Positions 41,190 through 49,790 of a DNA stretch of 64,000 bases are shown here, piece after piece. The position numbers and the translations under genes are program-made. This DNA is from a virus: IMG/VR virus record IMGVR_UViG_3300042691_018527, positions 1 through 64,000 of that record; one strand, written 5' to 3'. The notes under the pieces were generated by a model. That model was not told where the DNA came from. It ran no database searches and was given only the letters and a program-made list of their open reading frames with translations. Position 1 is the stretch's first letter; each line of letters begins with the position of its first letter.

Positions 41190-42078
41190 TATAGTAGTAA
41201 CCGGTGGATGTGGATTTATAGGAAGTCATTTGGTTGATGCGCTAGTAGATGATTATATTGTTTATGTTATTGATGATGAATCAGCAGAAGCAAATGATGT
41301 TTTTTATAAAAATAAAAAAGCAAAATACATAAAAGAAGATATTTGTAATGCTGATAAGCTAAATTCTTCAATATTTAAAAATACAAAAGCTATATTTCAT
41401 TTAGCAGCAGAATCTAGAATTATACCATCAATTGAAAATCCGATAAAAGCAACAATGTCAAATGTTGTCGGTACCACTTCTCTTTTAAATTTATGTAAAA
41501 AATATAATATACAAAAATTTATTTATTCATCAACCTCCGCAGCATATGGATTAAAAGCAGATATACCAACTGATGAAAACAATCAAATTGATTGTTTAAA
41601 TCCTTACTCTGCTACTAAATTTGCTGGAGAAGAAATGATAAGAATGTTTACTAAATTATATAAGGTAGATTCTTGCATTTTTAGATACTTTAACGTGTTT
41701 GGGGAAAGATCACCAACCAAAGGTTTATATGCGCCGGTTGTTGGTATATTCTTAAACCAATATAAGAATAAACAAAAACTCACTGTGGTTGGCACAGGAC
41801 AACAAAAAAGAGATTTTGTACATGTTAGCGATGTTGTTAATGCTAATTTACTAGCATTAAATTATAAAAAAGCATTAAATGGAAATGTTTTTAATATTGG
41901 TAGCGGAAAAAACTACTCAATAAACCAAATAGCAAGAATGGTAGACAAAAATATAAAATATATACCTAGTCGCCAGGGTGAATGTAAAAACACTCTAGCT
42001 GATATTACAAAAGCAAAAAAAATATTGAAATATTCACCAAAAATTGATATAAAAGATTGGATTAAAACACAAAAATAA
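41170..42078 (+). CDS. NAD-dependent sugar-nucleotide epimerase/dehydratase (extended SDR)
   Basis: A 302-residue protein. VVTGGCGFIGSHLVDAL (G-x-x-G-x-x-G, about 9-25) binds NAD. FHLAAESRIIPSIENP, KFIYSSTSAAYG and PYSATKFAGEE (Tyr-x3-Lys catalytic pair) follow, then IFRYFNVFGERS and the C-terminal VGTGQQKRDFVHVSDVV. These are typical of UDP-glucose 4-epimerase-like enzymes. It would act on an NDP-sugar, possibly the NDP-heptose of the upstream genes. It is the last island gene, 6 nt before gene 46. Confidence 0.85.
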   Translation: MNNSKSNIVVTGGCGFIGSHLVDALVDDYIVYVIDDESAEANDVFYKNKKAKYIKEDICNADKLNSSIFKNTKAIFHLAAESRIIPSIENPIKATMSNVVGTTSLLNLCKKYNIQKFIYSSTSAAYGLKADIPTDENNQIDCLNPYSATKFAGEEMIRMFTKLYKVDSCIFRYFNVFGERSPTKGLYAPVVGIFLNQYKNKQKLTVVGTGQQKRDFVHVSDVVNANLLALNYKKALNGNVFNIGSGKNYSINQIARMVDKNIKYIPSRQGECKNTLADITKAKKILKYSPKIDIKDWIKTQK

Positions 42079-42084
42079 AGTTAA

Positions 42085-43884
42085 ATGAAAAAAATTATAT
42101 TTAATAATATAAAAATTCAAAATTTTTTGTCTATAGGTGATTCAGTCTTTGAACTAACATTCCAAAACGGGATAAATTTAATAACAGGCGAAAACAAAGA
42201 CAGAGGTGGTAAAAACGGTGTCGGTAAAAGTACTATAGCTGATGCAATTTATTGGAATTTGTTCGGAAATACCATAAGAGAACTTAAAAAAGATAAAATC
42301 CAACACAATAAAAACAATAAAGAGTGTAGAGTTAGTTTAAATTTTTCAGTTGAGACTGAAAAAGAAACTAAAAACTATGAGATAGTAAGAATATTGAACC
42401 CTAGTAAAGTTGAAATACTTTGTGACGGGTCTGATATTACACCTTCTACAATTTTAAAAAGCGATGAGCTTATCAAGAAAATAATAAGTGCAAACGAAGA
42501 AGTATTTAACAACGTTGTATTGATGTCTTCAGACAATACTTTGCCATTTATGGCGCAGAAAAAAGTAGATAAAAGAAAATTTATAGAGGGAATGCTACAA
42601 CTTAATATTTTCAGTGAAATGTTGTCAAAAACAAGATCTGATTATAATGAGACAAAAAAACAAAATGATATAGAGTGTAACAATTTTATTAATTTACAAA
42701 AAAATTTAGAGATTTTTGAACAACAATCTAAATTGGAGAATGAAGATAAAGAAAAAACATTAAAAAATTGGGAATATACGATTGAAACTAACCTTAAAAC
42801 AATTGAAGAGTTAAAAAATAAAAATTTTCCAGATGTCCAAGAAGTAGATGATCAAATAAATAAGCTTGAGACTGAAAAACTTGTAAAATTAAAACAGTTC
42901 TTAAAGAAAACAAATTCTGATAACACTGAAAACAATTCTAAAAAATATACACTAATAGCTGATATTAAAAATTTAAAAAATGAAAAACAAAAAATTTTAG
43001 ATAAAGGGAATGTTTGCCCAACCTGTAATCGAGAATATTGTAAAGATGATATTGAGACAATTAATAATAAAATTGTTGAGCTAAATGGTTTTATAGAAAC
43101 ACATGAATCACAATTGGAAGAAGTGAATAAAAAATATTTAGAGTTTCAAAATAAAATCCAAACAATAGAAGATGGTATTGATAAAGTTGAAGTCAAAATC
43201 AAAGAGCTTAACAAATTTAAACAATCAATTGTAACCAATAAAAATAAAATACATGAGTTAGAAAATCATAACAGGTTAGCTAGTCATCAAATTAAAGAAC
43301 TACAAAACAAAAAAGTCATTTCAAATACAAACATCGAAAGTTACAAGAAACAGATAGAAGAAAAAGAAACACAACTGAAAAAAATAAAAAAAGAATTGTC
43401 AATATTAGAGGATGTTAAATTTATTGTTTCTGAAGAAGGAGTTAAAACATATATTGTTAAAAAAATGATAGATGTTTTGAACTCTAGGTTAAATTTTTAC
43501 TTAAATGAGTTGAACGCACCATGTAAATTTGTTTTTGATGAATTCTTTGAAGAAACAATATACAACAATAGTGGAAACGAATGTTCATATTATAACTTTA
43601 GTGGTGGAGAAAGAAAGAGAATAGATGTTGCAATTCTTTTTATGTTCCAAGATATGTTGAGACTACAATCAAATACTTCGTTTTCTTTGAATATATATGA
43701 TGAATTGTTTGATTCTGCTTTAGATGAAGTTGGTGTGGAAAAAATATTAACTATTTTAAAACAAAAAGTTGAAAAACACCAAGAATCGATTTATATTATA
43801 TCTCACAAGAATAATACAAGAAATTCCGTAGATAATGTTATCTTATTAGAGAAAGTAAACGGAGAAACAAAATTAGCGGCTTGA
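42085..43884 (+). CDS. 46: Recombination nuclease subunit gp46 (SbcC/Rad50-like)
   Basis: A 599-residue SMC-like ATPase (T4 gp46 is 560) that works with gp47 in end resection. Walker A is GKNGVGKS at residues 42-49. A coiled coil runs from about 175 to 460 and is interrupted by a zinc-hook CPTC (NVCPTCNREYC, about residue 311). The C-terminal half carries the ABC signature YNFSGGERKRIDVAI, Walker B (FSLNIYDELFDSALDEVG) and IIYISHKN-like His loop. The position directly after the glycan island separates it from gene 47. Confidence 0.9.
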   Translation: MKKIIFNNIKIQNFLSIGDSVFELTFQNGINLITGENKDRGGKNGVGKSTIADAIYWNLFGNTIRELKKDKIQHNKNNKECRVSLNFSVETEKETKNYEIVRILNPSKVEILCDGSDITPSTILKSDELIKKIISANEEVFNNVVLMSSDNTLPFMAQKKVDKRKFIEGMLQLNIFSEMLSKTRSDYNETKKQNDIECNNFINLQKNLEIFEQQSKLENEDKEKTLKNWEYTIETNLKTIEELKNKNFPDVQEVDDQINKLETEKLVKLKQFLKKTNSDNTENNSKKYTLIADIKNLKNEKQKILDKGNVCPTCNREYCKDDIETINNKIVELNGFIETHESQLEEVNKKYLEFQNKIQTIEDGIDKVEVKIKELNKFKQSIVTNKNKIHELENHNRLASHQIKELQNKKVISNTNIESYKKQIEEKETQLKKIKKELSILEDVKFIVSEEGVKTYIVKKMIDVLNSRLNFYLNELNAPCKFVFDEFFEETIYNNSGNECSYYNFSGGERKRIDVAILFMFQDMLRLQSNTSFSLNIYDELFDSALDEVGVEKILTILKQKVEKHQESIYIISHKNNTRNSVDNVILLEKVNGETKLAA

Positions 43885-43908
43885 ATTAAACACCTTTACA
43901 ATTAAATT
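43881..43908 (+). promoter_or_regulatory. Sigma70-like promoter for the 43914 glycosyltransferase
   Basis: TTGAAT (43881-43886, overlapping the gene 46 stop), 16-nt spacer, TAAATT (43903-43908), 5 nt to ATG 43914. Confidence 0.45.
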
Positions 43909-43913
43909 TTCAT

Positions 43914-45224
43914 ATGGCATTAAAAATAAAAGAAAACAAAGAAGAACTTAAAAATATAGTTTTTGAGTACAAACCATTTGCTGCTGGATTACCTATGTCG
44001 CCACCTGTTTTACCAGCAGGAATGCCAACATACAGTTACGTTGAACTTAAACCAGTACATATCCCAGCACCACCACCGGTTGAAATGCCAGAAGCAAAGC
44101 TTCCAAGAGCATTAAATTACTATGCTGACTATGGTGGATGTGGATTCTGGAGAATGATATGGCCAGAGTTTTTATTGAACTCATACCAGAAGATGTGTAT
44201 TAGTGGACTAACCAGCATGGTATTAGATTTAAGGTTTTACCAAGGCATAAAAGCAATTAGAATGCAACGCCAAGCTACACCAGTACAAAGAAACTTTATT
44301 AAGGAATTACGTAAAGCCAGCAAAGACATGGGCTTTAAATTACTTTATGAAGTAGATGATATTGTTTTTAAAGATGATATCCCCGATTACAATAGATGCA
44401 AAGAAGCGTTTGTATCACAGGAAATAATTGATAGTATATTAGACATCATGGGAATGATGGATGAAATCACGGTCACATGTAAATACATGAAAGAATATTA
44501 TCAATATAAAACTGGTAATAAGAATATCACAATTATTCCAAACTATCCTCCTAAATTTTGGTTAGACAGATTCTACGATAAAGACAGAATTGAAAAATTA
44601 TACGAGAAGAATAAGAAACGTCCTAGAATTTTATACTCTGGTTCCGGTACACACATTGACGTATTAAATAAAACTGGCTTGAAGGATGATTTTGAGCATG
44701 TAACCGAAGCAATTATCAAAGCTAGAAAGAAATTTAAATTTGTTTGGAAGGGATGTTATCCACTTGCAATAAAACCATACATCGATAACGGAGAAATGGA
44801 ATATATTGACTGGTCAGCATTACCAAACTACCCACAAGGACTTGTTGATACTAATTGTAATGCTGTTTTTGCACCTTTACAAGACAACGTGTTCAATAAA
44901 TCAAAGAGTAATATCAAGATGGTCGAAGCTGGTGGATTGGGATTACCCGGAGCATATCAAGACCTCTGTACATACGAAGAAGCAGAGCTAAAATTCAAGA
45001 CTGGCGATGAGTTAATCGATCACTTATCATATATCACAAAAGATTTTGATAGATACATGGATCTTTCTCAAAAATCTAGAGAATTTACAGAAAAACTTTG
45101 GATGGAAGACCATCTGAATGAATACGAGGCGTTGTATAATACTGATTTTGGGTCAAAGGAAAGAAAAGAAATGGCACCAAGATTAATAGAAAACAATCCA
45201 GATCAAGATTTCGAAAAAAAATAA
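43914..45224 (+). CDS. GT-B glycosyltransferase-like protein outside the island
   Basis: A 436-residue protein with a Pro-rich N-terminus (residues 24-65, PPVLPAGMP and IPAPPPVEMP). YYADYGGCGFWRMIWPEFLL is the acceptor-side loop of a GT4-like enzyme; LLYEVDDIVF, RILYSGSGTHIDVL and FAPLQDNVFNKSKSNIKMVEAGGLGLP give the donor-side lobe, with K-S-x-x-K-x-x-E-A as the usual phosphate/nucleotide-binding stretch. It has its own promoter and sits between gene 46 and DNA polymerase. Possible substrates are phage DNA, virion protein or host glycan; none is shown. Confidence 0.75.
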   Translation: MALKIKENKEELKNIVFEYKPFAAGLPMSPPVLPAGMPTYSYVELKPVHIPAPPPVEMPEAKLPRALNYYADYGGCGFWRMIWPEFLLNSYQKMCISGLTSMVLDLRFYQGIKAIRMQRQATPVQRNFIKELRKASKDMGFKLLYEVDDIVFKDDIPDYNRCKEAFVSQEIIDSILDIMGMMDEITVTCKYMKEYYQYKTGNKNITIIPNYPPKFWLDRFYDKDRIEKLYEKNKKRPRILYSGSGTHIDVLNKTGLKDDFEHVTEAIIKARKKFKFVWKGCYPLAIKPYIDNGEMEYIDWSALPNYPQGLVDTNCNAVFAPLQDNVFNKSKSNIKMVEAGGLGLPGAYQDLCTYEEAELKFKTGDELIDHLSYITKDFDRYMDLSQKSREFTEKLWMEDHLNEYEALYNTDFGSKERKEMAPRLIENNPDQDFEKK

Positions 45225-45231
45225 TTTCAAC

Positions 45232-45260
45232 TTGCTTTTTATTTCAACATAACCCATAAT
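45232..45260 (+). promoter_or_regulatory. Sigma70-like promoter for DNA polymerase
   Basis: TTGCTT (45232-45237), 17-nt spacer, CATAAT (45255-45260), 7 nt to ATG 45268. Confidence 0.5.
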
Positions 45261-45267
45261 ATAGAGT

Positions 45268-47853
45268 ATGGGATACCGAAATATTTTTTATGATATCAAA
45301 AAGTCTATTGTTCACTTGTGGACATGGACAGAAGATGGCGAAAGAATAAAAACAGAGTGTTCTTTTGAACCATATTTGTACATAGAAAGCAAAGACCATG
45401 AAGATGCAGTTTCCATTTTCAACACACCGTTAAAAAAATTAAAATTTAACAATCAATTTGATAGAGCTAGGTATGTAAAAGATACACCATTAAAACGTTT
45501 ATTCTATAATATAAACGTTGAGCAACAGTTTTTATTAGATACTTTTAAAAATGAAGTTTCAAAGCCTAGTTTTGGAAACTTTCCTCTTAAAATTTTTTAT
45601 TTGGATATTGAGACATATGCAACTGATCATTTTGCAACACCACAAGAAGCATCTGATCCAATAAATCTAATTACAATATATGATTCTTTACAAAATAGGT
45701 ATTTTACATGGGGATGTAAAAACTATTCCACGTTAGAAGAAGATGTTACATATTTTAAATGTAAAGATGAAAGAGATTTATTAAGAAGTTTTGTAAAATT
45801 TTGGAAAAATGATCCACCAGATATTGTTACTGGTTGGAATATTCATGGATATGATATTCCATACATCATGAATCGTTTGAGCATTATCTTCGATGAAGAT
45901 TATAACAAAAAACTTTCTCCAGTAGAAAGAATTCAGTTGATAGAAAATGCAGCAGTTAATAAACTTGGAAGACAAATTGATAGATGGGTTATTAAGGGTG
46001 TTAGCATTTTGGATTACATGGAACTCTATGAAACACTGTGTGGTGGTAAAAGAGAGTCGATGTCACTCAATTATATTTCAGAATTTGAATTGGGTGATTC
46101 TAAAATAGCAATTGAAAGCACATCACTATCAACTTTAGCTGATACAGATTGGTTTAAGTTTGTTGACTATAACATACAGGACGTAAGACTTCTAATAAAA
46201 TTAGAAAACAAGTTAAAATATTTAAGACTTGTTAAAAATCTTTCATATAGAGGATTTATTCCATTTGAAAAATCAATGGGTAAAGTTTCTATGATTACCG
46301 GTGCGGTTGCACATCAAGCATTGAACCAAAAATTAATAATTCCTACATTTAACCAAGAAAATATTAAACAAAAGTTTGCTGGTGGATTTGTATATGAACC
46401 AATACCAGGTTTATATGAAAACCTTGTAACATATGATGCAAACAGTCTATATCCGAACACAATTATAACTTTGAACATTTCACCAGAGACTAAAATTGGT
46501 AAAATTTTAGAAAACAAAAATGGTAATTTGAAAATAAGGTTAATAAATGGAAAAGAATTAAATGTTACACAGGAACAATTTGAAAAAGTCATAGAAAAGG
46601 AAAAATTATCAATAACTAAAGCAAACGTTTTATATTCTCAAAAGTTCAAAGGGGTTATTCCTAATTTAATTGATAAACTTTATAATGATCGTGTTGAAGC
46701 AAAAAACAAAATGATCAAAGCTAAAAAACTATTGAGTAAAGCAACATCAGAAGAAGATAAGTTAAAATTAGCTGAACAAATCAACGACAATGATACGTTA
46801 TCAAACGTGTATAAGACATTTCTTAATTCAATTTATGGTGTATTCTCGCAAATTTATTCTCCTTTTTTTGATATAGACCATGCTGAAAGTATTACATTAA
46901 CAGGACAAGCTGTAGTTAAACAAGGATCTCAAATTATTTATGATCACGCAAAAACTTCAGGTTTTGAAGGAAAAATAGAAGACGTTTGTGTATACCAAGA
47001 CACTGATAGTGAATTTTTCTCATTTGATGATATTTTAAAATTAAAAAATGTAAAACTTTTAAATGATAAAAATGAAATTACAAAAGAAGCATATGACATA
47101 ATTGAAGAATATGGTGATATTTTAAATAAAGAAATTAATGATTGGGCTAAAACAGAATTAAAATCAACTGATCCTAGATATTTCTTTAAGAGAGAAAAAA
47201 TATGTGACGTTGCTTTGTTACAAGCTAAAAAGTATTACATTTTACATATATTAGATAAAGAAGGGGTGGTTCCTAAAGACGATGAAATGTTTGAATATAA
47301 GGGAATGGAGGTCGCAAAAGCTATTTTTTCAAAGGAAGTAAAATGTTTGATTAAAAATATTATAGAATCTGCAATAATGGCTAAAGAAAGAAAGAAAGCA
47401 ACAAAATTGTTTCATGAAGCATATGAAAATTATTGTAATCTGTCACCAGAACAAATTTCAAACAGAAAAAAAGTAAACAATTACCAAAAATATAAAGATA
47501 TTTATGACGAAACAACATCTGAGTTTGGAAAAGGAACACCACATCACGTTAAAAGCTCTATAAATTTCAACGATGCCCTTAAAAAATTAAACATCGATTC
47601 AAAATATCCTGTTATTGAAAACGGTACAAAAATGAAACATTTTTATTGTAAGAAAAATATATATGGATATGAAACAATTGGATTTATCCATCATTATCCA
47701 AAAGAATTGTTAAATGTTGTAAAACCTGATTACAAATTTATGTTTGAAAAAAACGTAATTCCAATTATTAGTAAAATATTCCAAATTATTGGATGGCCAA
47801 TACCAGCAATCGGTTGTGAAGAGTATACTGACTTGAATGAATTATTTTCCTGA
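45268..47853 (+). CDS. 43: Family B DNA polymerase (T4 gp43-like)
   Basis: An 861-residue replicative polymerase (T4 gp43 is 898). Exonuclease motifs: FYLDIET (Asp113, Glu115), GWNIHGYDIPY and YNIQDVRL. Polymerase motifs: YDANSLYPNTI (motif A, Asp390), FLNSIYGVF (motif B) and VYQDTDSEFF (motif C, Asp578 and Asp580). All catalytic acids are present. The C-terminus YTDLNELFS resembles the hydrophobic sliding-clamp-binding peptide of T4/RB69 polymerases. It converges on the 47842 gene with a 12-bp overlap. Confidence 0.95.
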   Translation: MGYRNIFYDIKKSIVHLWTWTEDGERIKTECSFEPYLYIESKDHEDAVSIFNTPLKKLKFNNQFDRARYVKDTPLKRLFYNINVEQQFLLDTFKNEVSKPSFGNFPLKIFYLDIETYATDHFATPQEASDPINLITIYDSLQNRYFTWGCKNYSTLEEDVTYFKCKDERDLLRSFVKFWKNDPPDIVTGWNIHGYDIPYIMNRLSIIFDEDYNKKLSPVERIQLIENAAVNKLGRQIDRWVIKGVSILDYMELYETLCGGKRESMSLNYISEFELGDSKIAIESTSLSTLADTDWFKFVDYNIQDVRLLIKLENKLKYLRLVKNLSYRGFIPFEKSMGKVSMITGAVAHQALNQKLIIPTFNQENIKQKFAGGFVYEPIPGLYENLVTYDANSLYPNTIITLNISPETKIGKILENKNGNLKIRLINGKELNVTQEQFEKVIEKEKLSITKANVLYSQKFKGVIPNLIDKLYNDRVEAKNKMIKAKKLLSKATSEEDKLKLAEQINDNDTLSNVYKTFLNSIYGVFSQIYSPFFDIDHAESITLTGQAVVKQGSQIIYDHAKTSGFEGKIEDVCVYQDTDSEFFSFDDILKLKNVKLLNDKNEITKEAYDIIEEYGDILNKEINDWAKTELKSTDPRYFFKREKICDVALLQAKKYYILHILDKEGVVPKDDEMFEYKGMEVAKAIFSKEVKCLIKNIIESAIMAKERKKATKLFHEAYENYCNLSPEQISNRKKVNNYQKYKDIYDETTSEFGKGTPHHVKSSINFNDALKKLNIDSKYPVIENGTKMKHFYCKKNIYGYETIGFIHHYPKELLNVVKPDYKFMFEKNVIPIISKIFQIIGWPIPAIGCEEYTDLNELFS

Positions 47854-48123
47854 AAAGAAATAATCCTTGAAGCTTTCAGATAATTTTTTTCTTAATTCAG
47901 CAAACATTTTTGTTATTTCTTCATCAGTAGCTTGCAATTGTTCTCTTTTTGGTTTCTTAATTGAAGAAATTTCATTATTAATTTCTTGTAATTTTGAATT
48001 TAAAAAATTTGTTAATTCATCATCTGACATATCTTTAAATAATTCAGAATCAATAGATACAGGATATTCTTTGTGCCTGTATTCGTTTGTATATGGGTGG
48101 TATATAAATTCTTTTTTTATCAT
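47842..48123 (-). CDS. Small hypothetical protein under a late-like promoter
   Basis: A 93-residue charged, helical protein on the minus strand in a plus-strand region. Its ATG (48123) is 5 nt after GATAAATA, the same spacing as three perfect late boxes in the window, which supports this frame over the overlapping plus-strand reading. SDDELTNFLNSKLQEINNEIS suggests a coiled coil. No family is recognised. Confidence 0.6.
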   Translation of the reverse strand: MIKKEFIYHPYTNEYRHKEYPVSIDSELFKDMSDDELTNFLNSKLQEINNEISSIKKPKREQLQATDEEITKMFAELRKKLSESFKDYFFSGK

Positions 48124-48128
48124 TTTTA

Positions 48129-48136
48129 TATTTATC
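48129..48136 (-). promoter_or_regulatory. Late-like promoter GATAAATA, 5 nt from ATG
   Basis: Minus strand GATAAATA (one mismatch) followed by TAAAA and ATG 48123. It lies back-to-back with the plus-strand promoter at 48140-48167. Confidence 0.5.
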
Positions 48137-48139
48137 CTG

Positions 48140-48167
48140 TTGATTTTTTAGTAAATCATATTAATAT
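48140..48167 (+). promoter_or_regulatory. Sigma70-like promoter for the 48177 gene
   Basis: TTGATT (48140-48145), 16-nt spacer, TAATAT (48162-48167), 9 nt to ATG 48177. Confidence 0.5.
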
Positions 48168-48176
48168 ATTAATGAT

Positions 48177-48560
48177 ATGAGTAATCAAAACAACAACACA
48201 AACCTAACAACATTCCTAGATGCAGTCGGTCGTACGATCTTAGGAGAACCAGTAGAAACAACAGACACACATGTTAAAGTTAAAAACCCAGTAGTTTTAC
48301 ATGTTGTTCCAACCGATAACACAGGAAAGATGTCAGTCCAGTTACTTCCTATTTTCTTTAGAGAATTCTTGGCTGATAAGACGGGTGATGTTGTTTTCAC
48401 ATATGAAAAGAGAAACGTGACTTTAACTGATATTGATGCCTTGGATTTTAGACTCCAAGCTCAATATTCACAGATGTTCAACAAGAACAATACTTTTGTA
48501 ACTCCTCAACAGCAACCACAAGCCCCATCACAAAGCGTAATAAATTTGTTTGACGAATAA
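48177..48560 (+). CDS. Conserved-looking small protein between polymerase and uvsX
   Basis: A 127-residue protein with an Asn-rich start, a beta-rich centre (NPVVLHVVPTDNTGKMSVQLL, then FREFLADKTGDVVFTYEK) and a Gln/Pro-rich linker leading to a C-terminal INLFDE. The short hydrophobic-acidic end resembles sliding-clamp-binding tails. The gene is monocistronic, with its own promoter and a hairpin after it. It could be a replication accessory or a transcription regulator; I do not recognise the family. Confidence 0.65.
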   Translation: MSNQNNNTNLTTFLDAVGRTILGEPVETTDTHVKVKNPVVLHVVPTDNTGKMSVQLLPIFFREFLADKTGDVVFTYEKRNVTLTDIDALDFRLQAQYSQMFNKNNTFVTPQQQPQAPSQSVINLFDE

Positions 48561-48583
48561 TAAAATCAAATAAAGTTTATTTA

Positions 48584-48617
48584 AGAAAACCTCAAAATTG
48601 ACTTTTTGAGGTTTTCT
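48584..48617 (+). terminator. 14-bp perfect hairpin with TTGACT in its loop
   Basis: AGAAAACCTCAAAA (48584-48597) pairs perfectly with TTTTGAGGTTTTCT (48604-48617). The 6-nt loop is TTGACT, the -35 hexamer of the uvsX promoter. It lies 24 nt after the stop of the 48177 gene, so it is a likely terminator or processing hairpin, although no long T-run follows. Confidence 0.65.
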
Positions 48618-48625
48618 GTTATTAT
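48598..48625 (+). promoter_or_regulatory. Sigma70-like promoter for uvsX
   Basis: TTGACT (48598-48603), 16-nt spacer, TATTAT (48620-48625), 6 nt to ATG 48632. Most of the spacer is the right arm of the hairpin. Confidence 0.6.
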
Positions 48626-48631
48626 AAAAAC

Positions 48632-49747
48632 ATGGCTAAAACAAAAAAAGAAAACGTAGAAGAAGTAATAACAGGTGAAATCGAAGACGCGTTCCAAGTT
48701 TTGGATGACTTAAATCCAAATGCAGCATTTTTAAATGATAATTCGTTATCAAATGTTAAAGATTGGATTGATACCGGATCAATGGCGTTAAATGCTATCG
48801 TGTCTGGTTCATTATATGGTGGAATTCCCATGGGTAGATTAACAGGGTTTATTGGACCAGAATCGTGTGGGAAAACTTTAATGGCTAATAAAATTATGGC
48901 AAATGCTCAAAAGAAAGGAATGCACGTGGCATATTTTGATACAGAAGGAGCATTGGATGAAGATACGGCAAAACGTCTTGGGTGTGATTCATCTAAAATC
49001 AAACATGTGCCATCCGAGGTAACTGAAGAGTGTAGAAACCAAGTTGTTAAATTTTTAGATACGGTTATTCAGAAAAATTTACACGGCAAAGTTCTGATTG
49101 TTATTGATTCTCTTGGAAATCTTATAACAACACAAGAAAAGAAAAAAATCGAAGAGGGTAGTGATACACCGGATATGGGTAATAGAGCAAAGGCGCTCAA
49201 AAGCATGTTAAGAGCAATAACACATTATGCTGCAAAGGCGAATTGTCCTGTTATTTTCACAAACCACATTTACGATGACCCATCTCAACTACATCCATCA
49301 GCATTAAAGAAGCAAGCTGGTGGCTCTGGCCCTCTTTATATGGCATCGGTTATTATACAGATGGCAAAAAAAACAGAACGAGTGAGTGATAGTAAGAATA
49401 AAGATTCAAACGAAGAAACAACATTCCTATCAAAAGACATTAACGGTTTAACTTTAAGGGCATTAACTACAAAAAATAGATTTGTGGTTCCATTTTTAGA
49501 ATGTGAGATGTATTTAAATTTTAAAAATGGATTAAACAAATACTCTGGATTGGTTGAAATGGCAGAAGCATATAAAGTAATCGAAAAACAAGGACATCGA
49601 TATGTTTTAGATGGAGAAATGTTAGGCTTTTTCAAAGAATGGAAAACAAATCAAGAAATTTGGGGTAAAATTCTACCAAAACTTGAAGATAAATTAAAAA
49701 ATGAACTATCATTTAAAAATGAAAATGTGACCGAGGAATTAGAATAG
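48632..49747 (+). CDS. uvsX: Recombinase UvsX (RecA family)
   Basis: A 371-residue strand-exchange ATPase (T4 UvsX is 391). Walker A is GPESCGKT at residues 75-82; a RecA-type Glu follows in AYFDTEGALDEDTAKRLG; Walker B is VLIVIDSLGNLI near 155; the L2 region is rich in Gly (KKQAGGSGPLYMASVII). It coats single-stranded DNA and works with UvsY and gp32. The acidic C-terminus (ENVTEELE) matches many recombinases. It is transcribed alone from a nearly leaderless promoter. Confidence 0.93.
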   Translation: MAKTKKENVEEVITGEIEDAFQVLDDLNPNAAFLNDNSLSNVKDWIDTGSMALNAIVSGSLYGGIPMGRLTGFIGPESCGKTLMANKIMANAQKKGMHVAYFDTEGALDEDTAKRLGCDSSKIKHVPSEVTEECRNQVVKFLDTVIQKNLHGKVLIVIDSLGNLITTQEKKKIEEGSDTPDMGNRAKALKSMLRAITHYAAKANCPVIFTNHIYDDPSQLHPSALKKQAGGSGPLYMASVIIQMAKKTERVSDSKNKDSNEETTFLSKDINGLTLRALTTKNRFVVPFLECEMYLNFKNGLNKYSGLVEMAEAYKVIEKQGHRYVLDGEMLGFFKEWKTNQEIWGKILPKLEDKLKNELSFKNENVTEELE

Positions 49748-49755
49748 GTTTTTGA

Positions 49756-49784
49756 TTGCCTTTTTCAAAACTATACATTAGTAT
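49756..49784 (+). promoter_or_regulatory. Sigma70-like promoter for gene 41
   Basis: TTGCCT (49756-49761), 17-nt spacer, TAGTAT (49779-49784), 6 nt to ATG 49791. Confidence 0.45.
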
Positions 49785-49790
49785 TTTTAT

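Noticed and set aside
47867-48151. Plus-strand 94-codon frame after the polymerase
   Set aside because: It is opposite the 47842-48123 frame, which has a late-like promoter and normal charged composition; the plus-strand product is hydrophobic with Ser/Phe bias, typical of a shadow.
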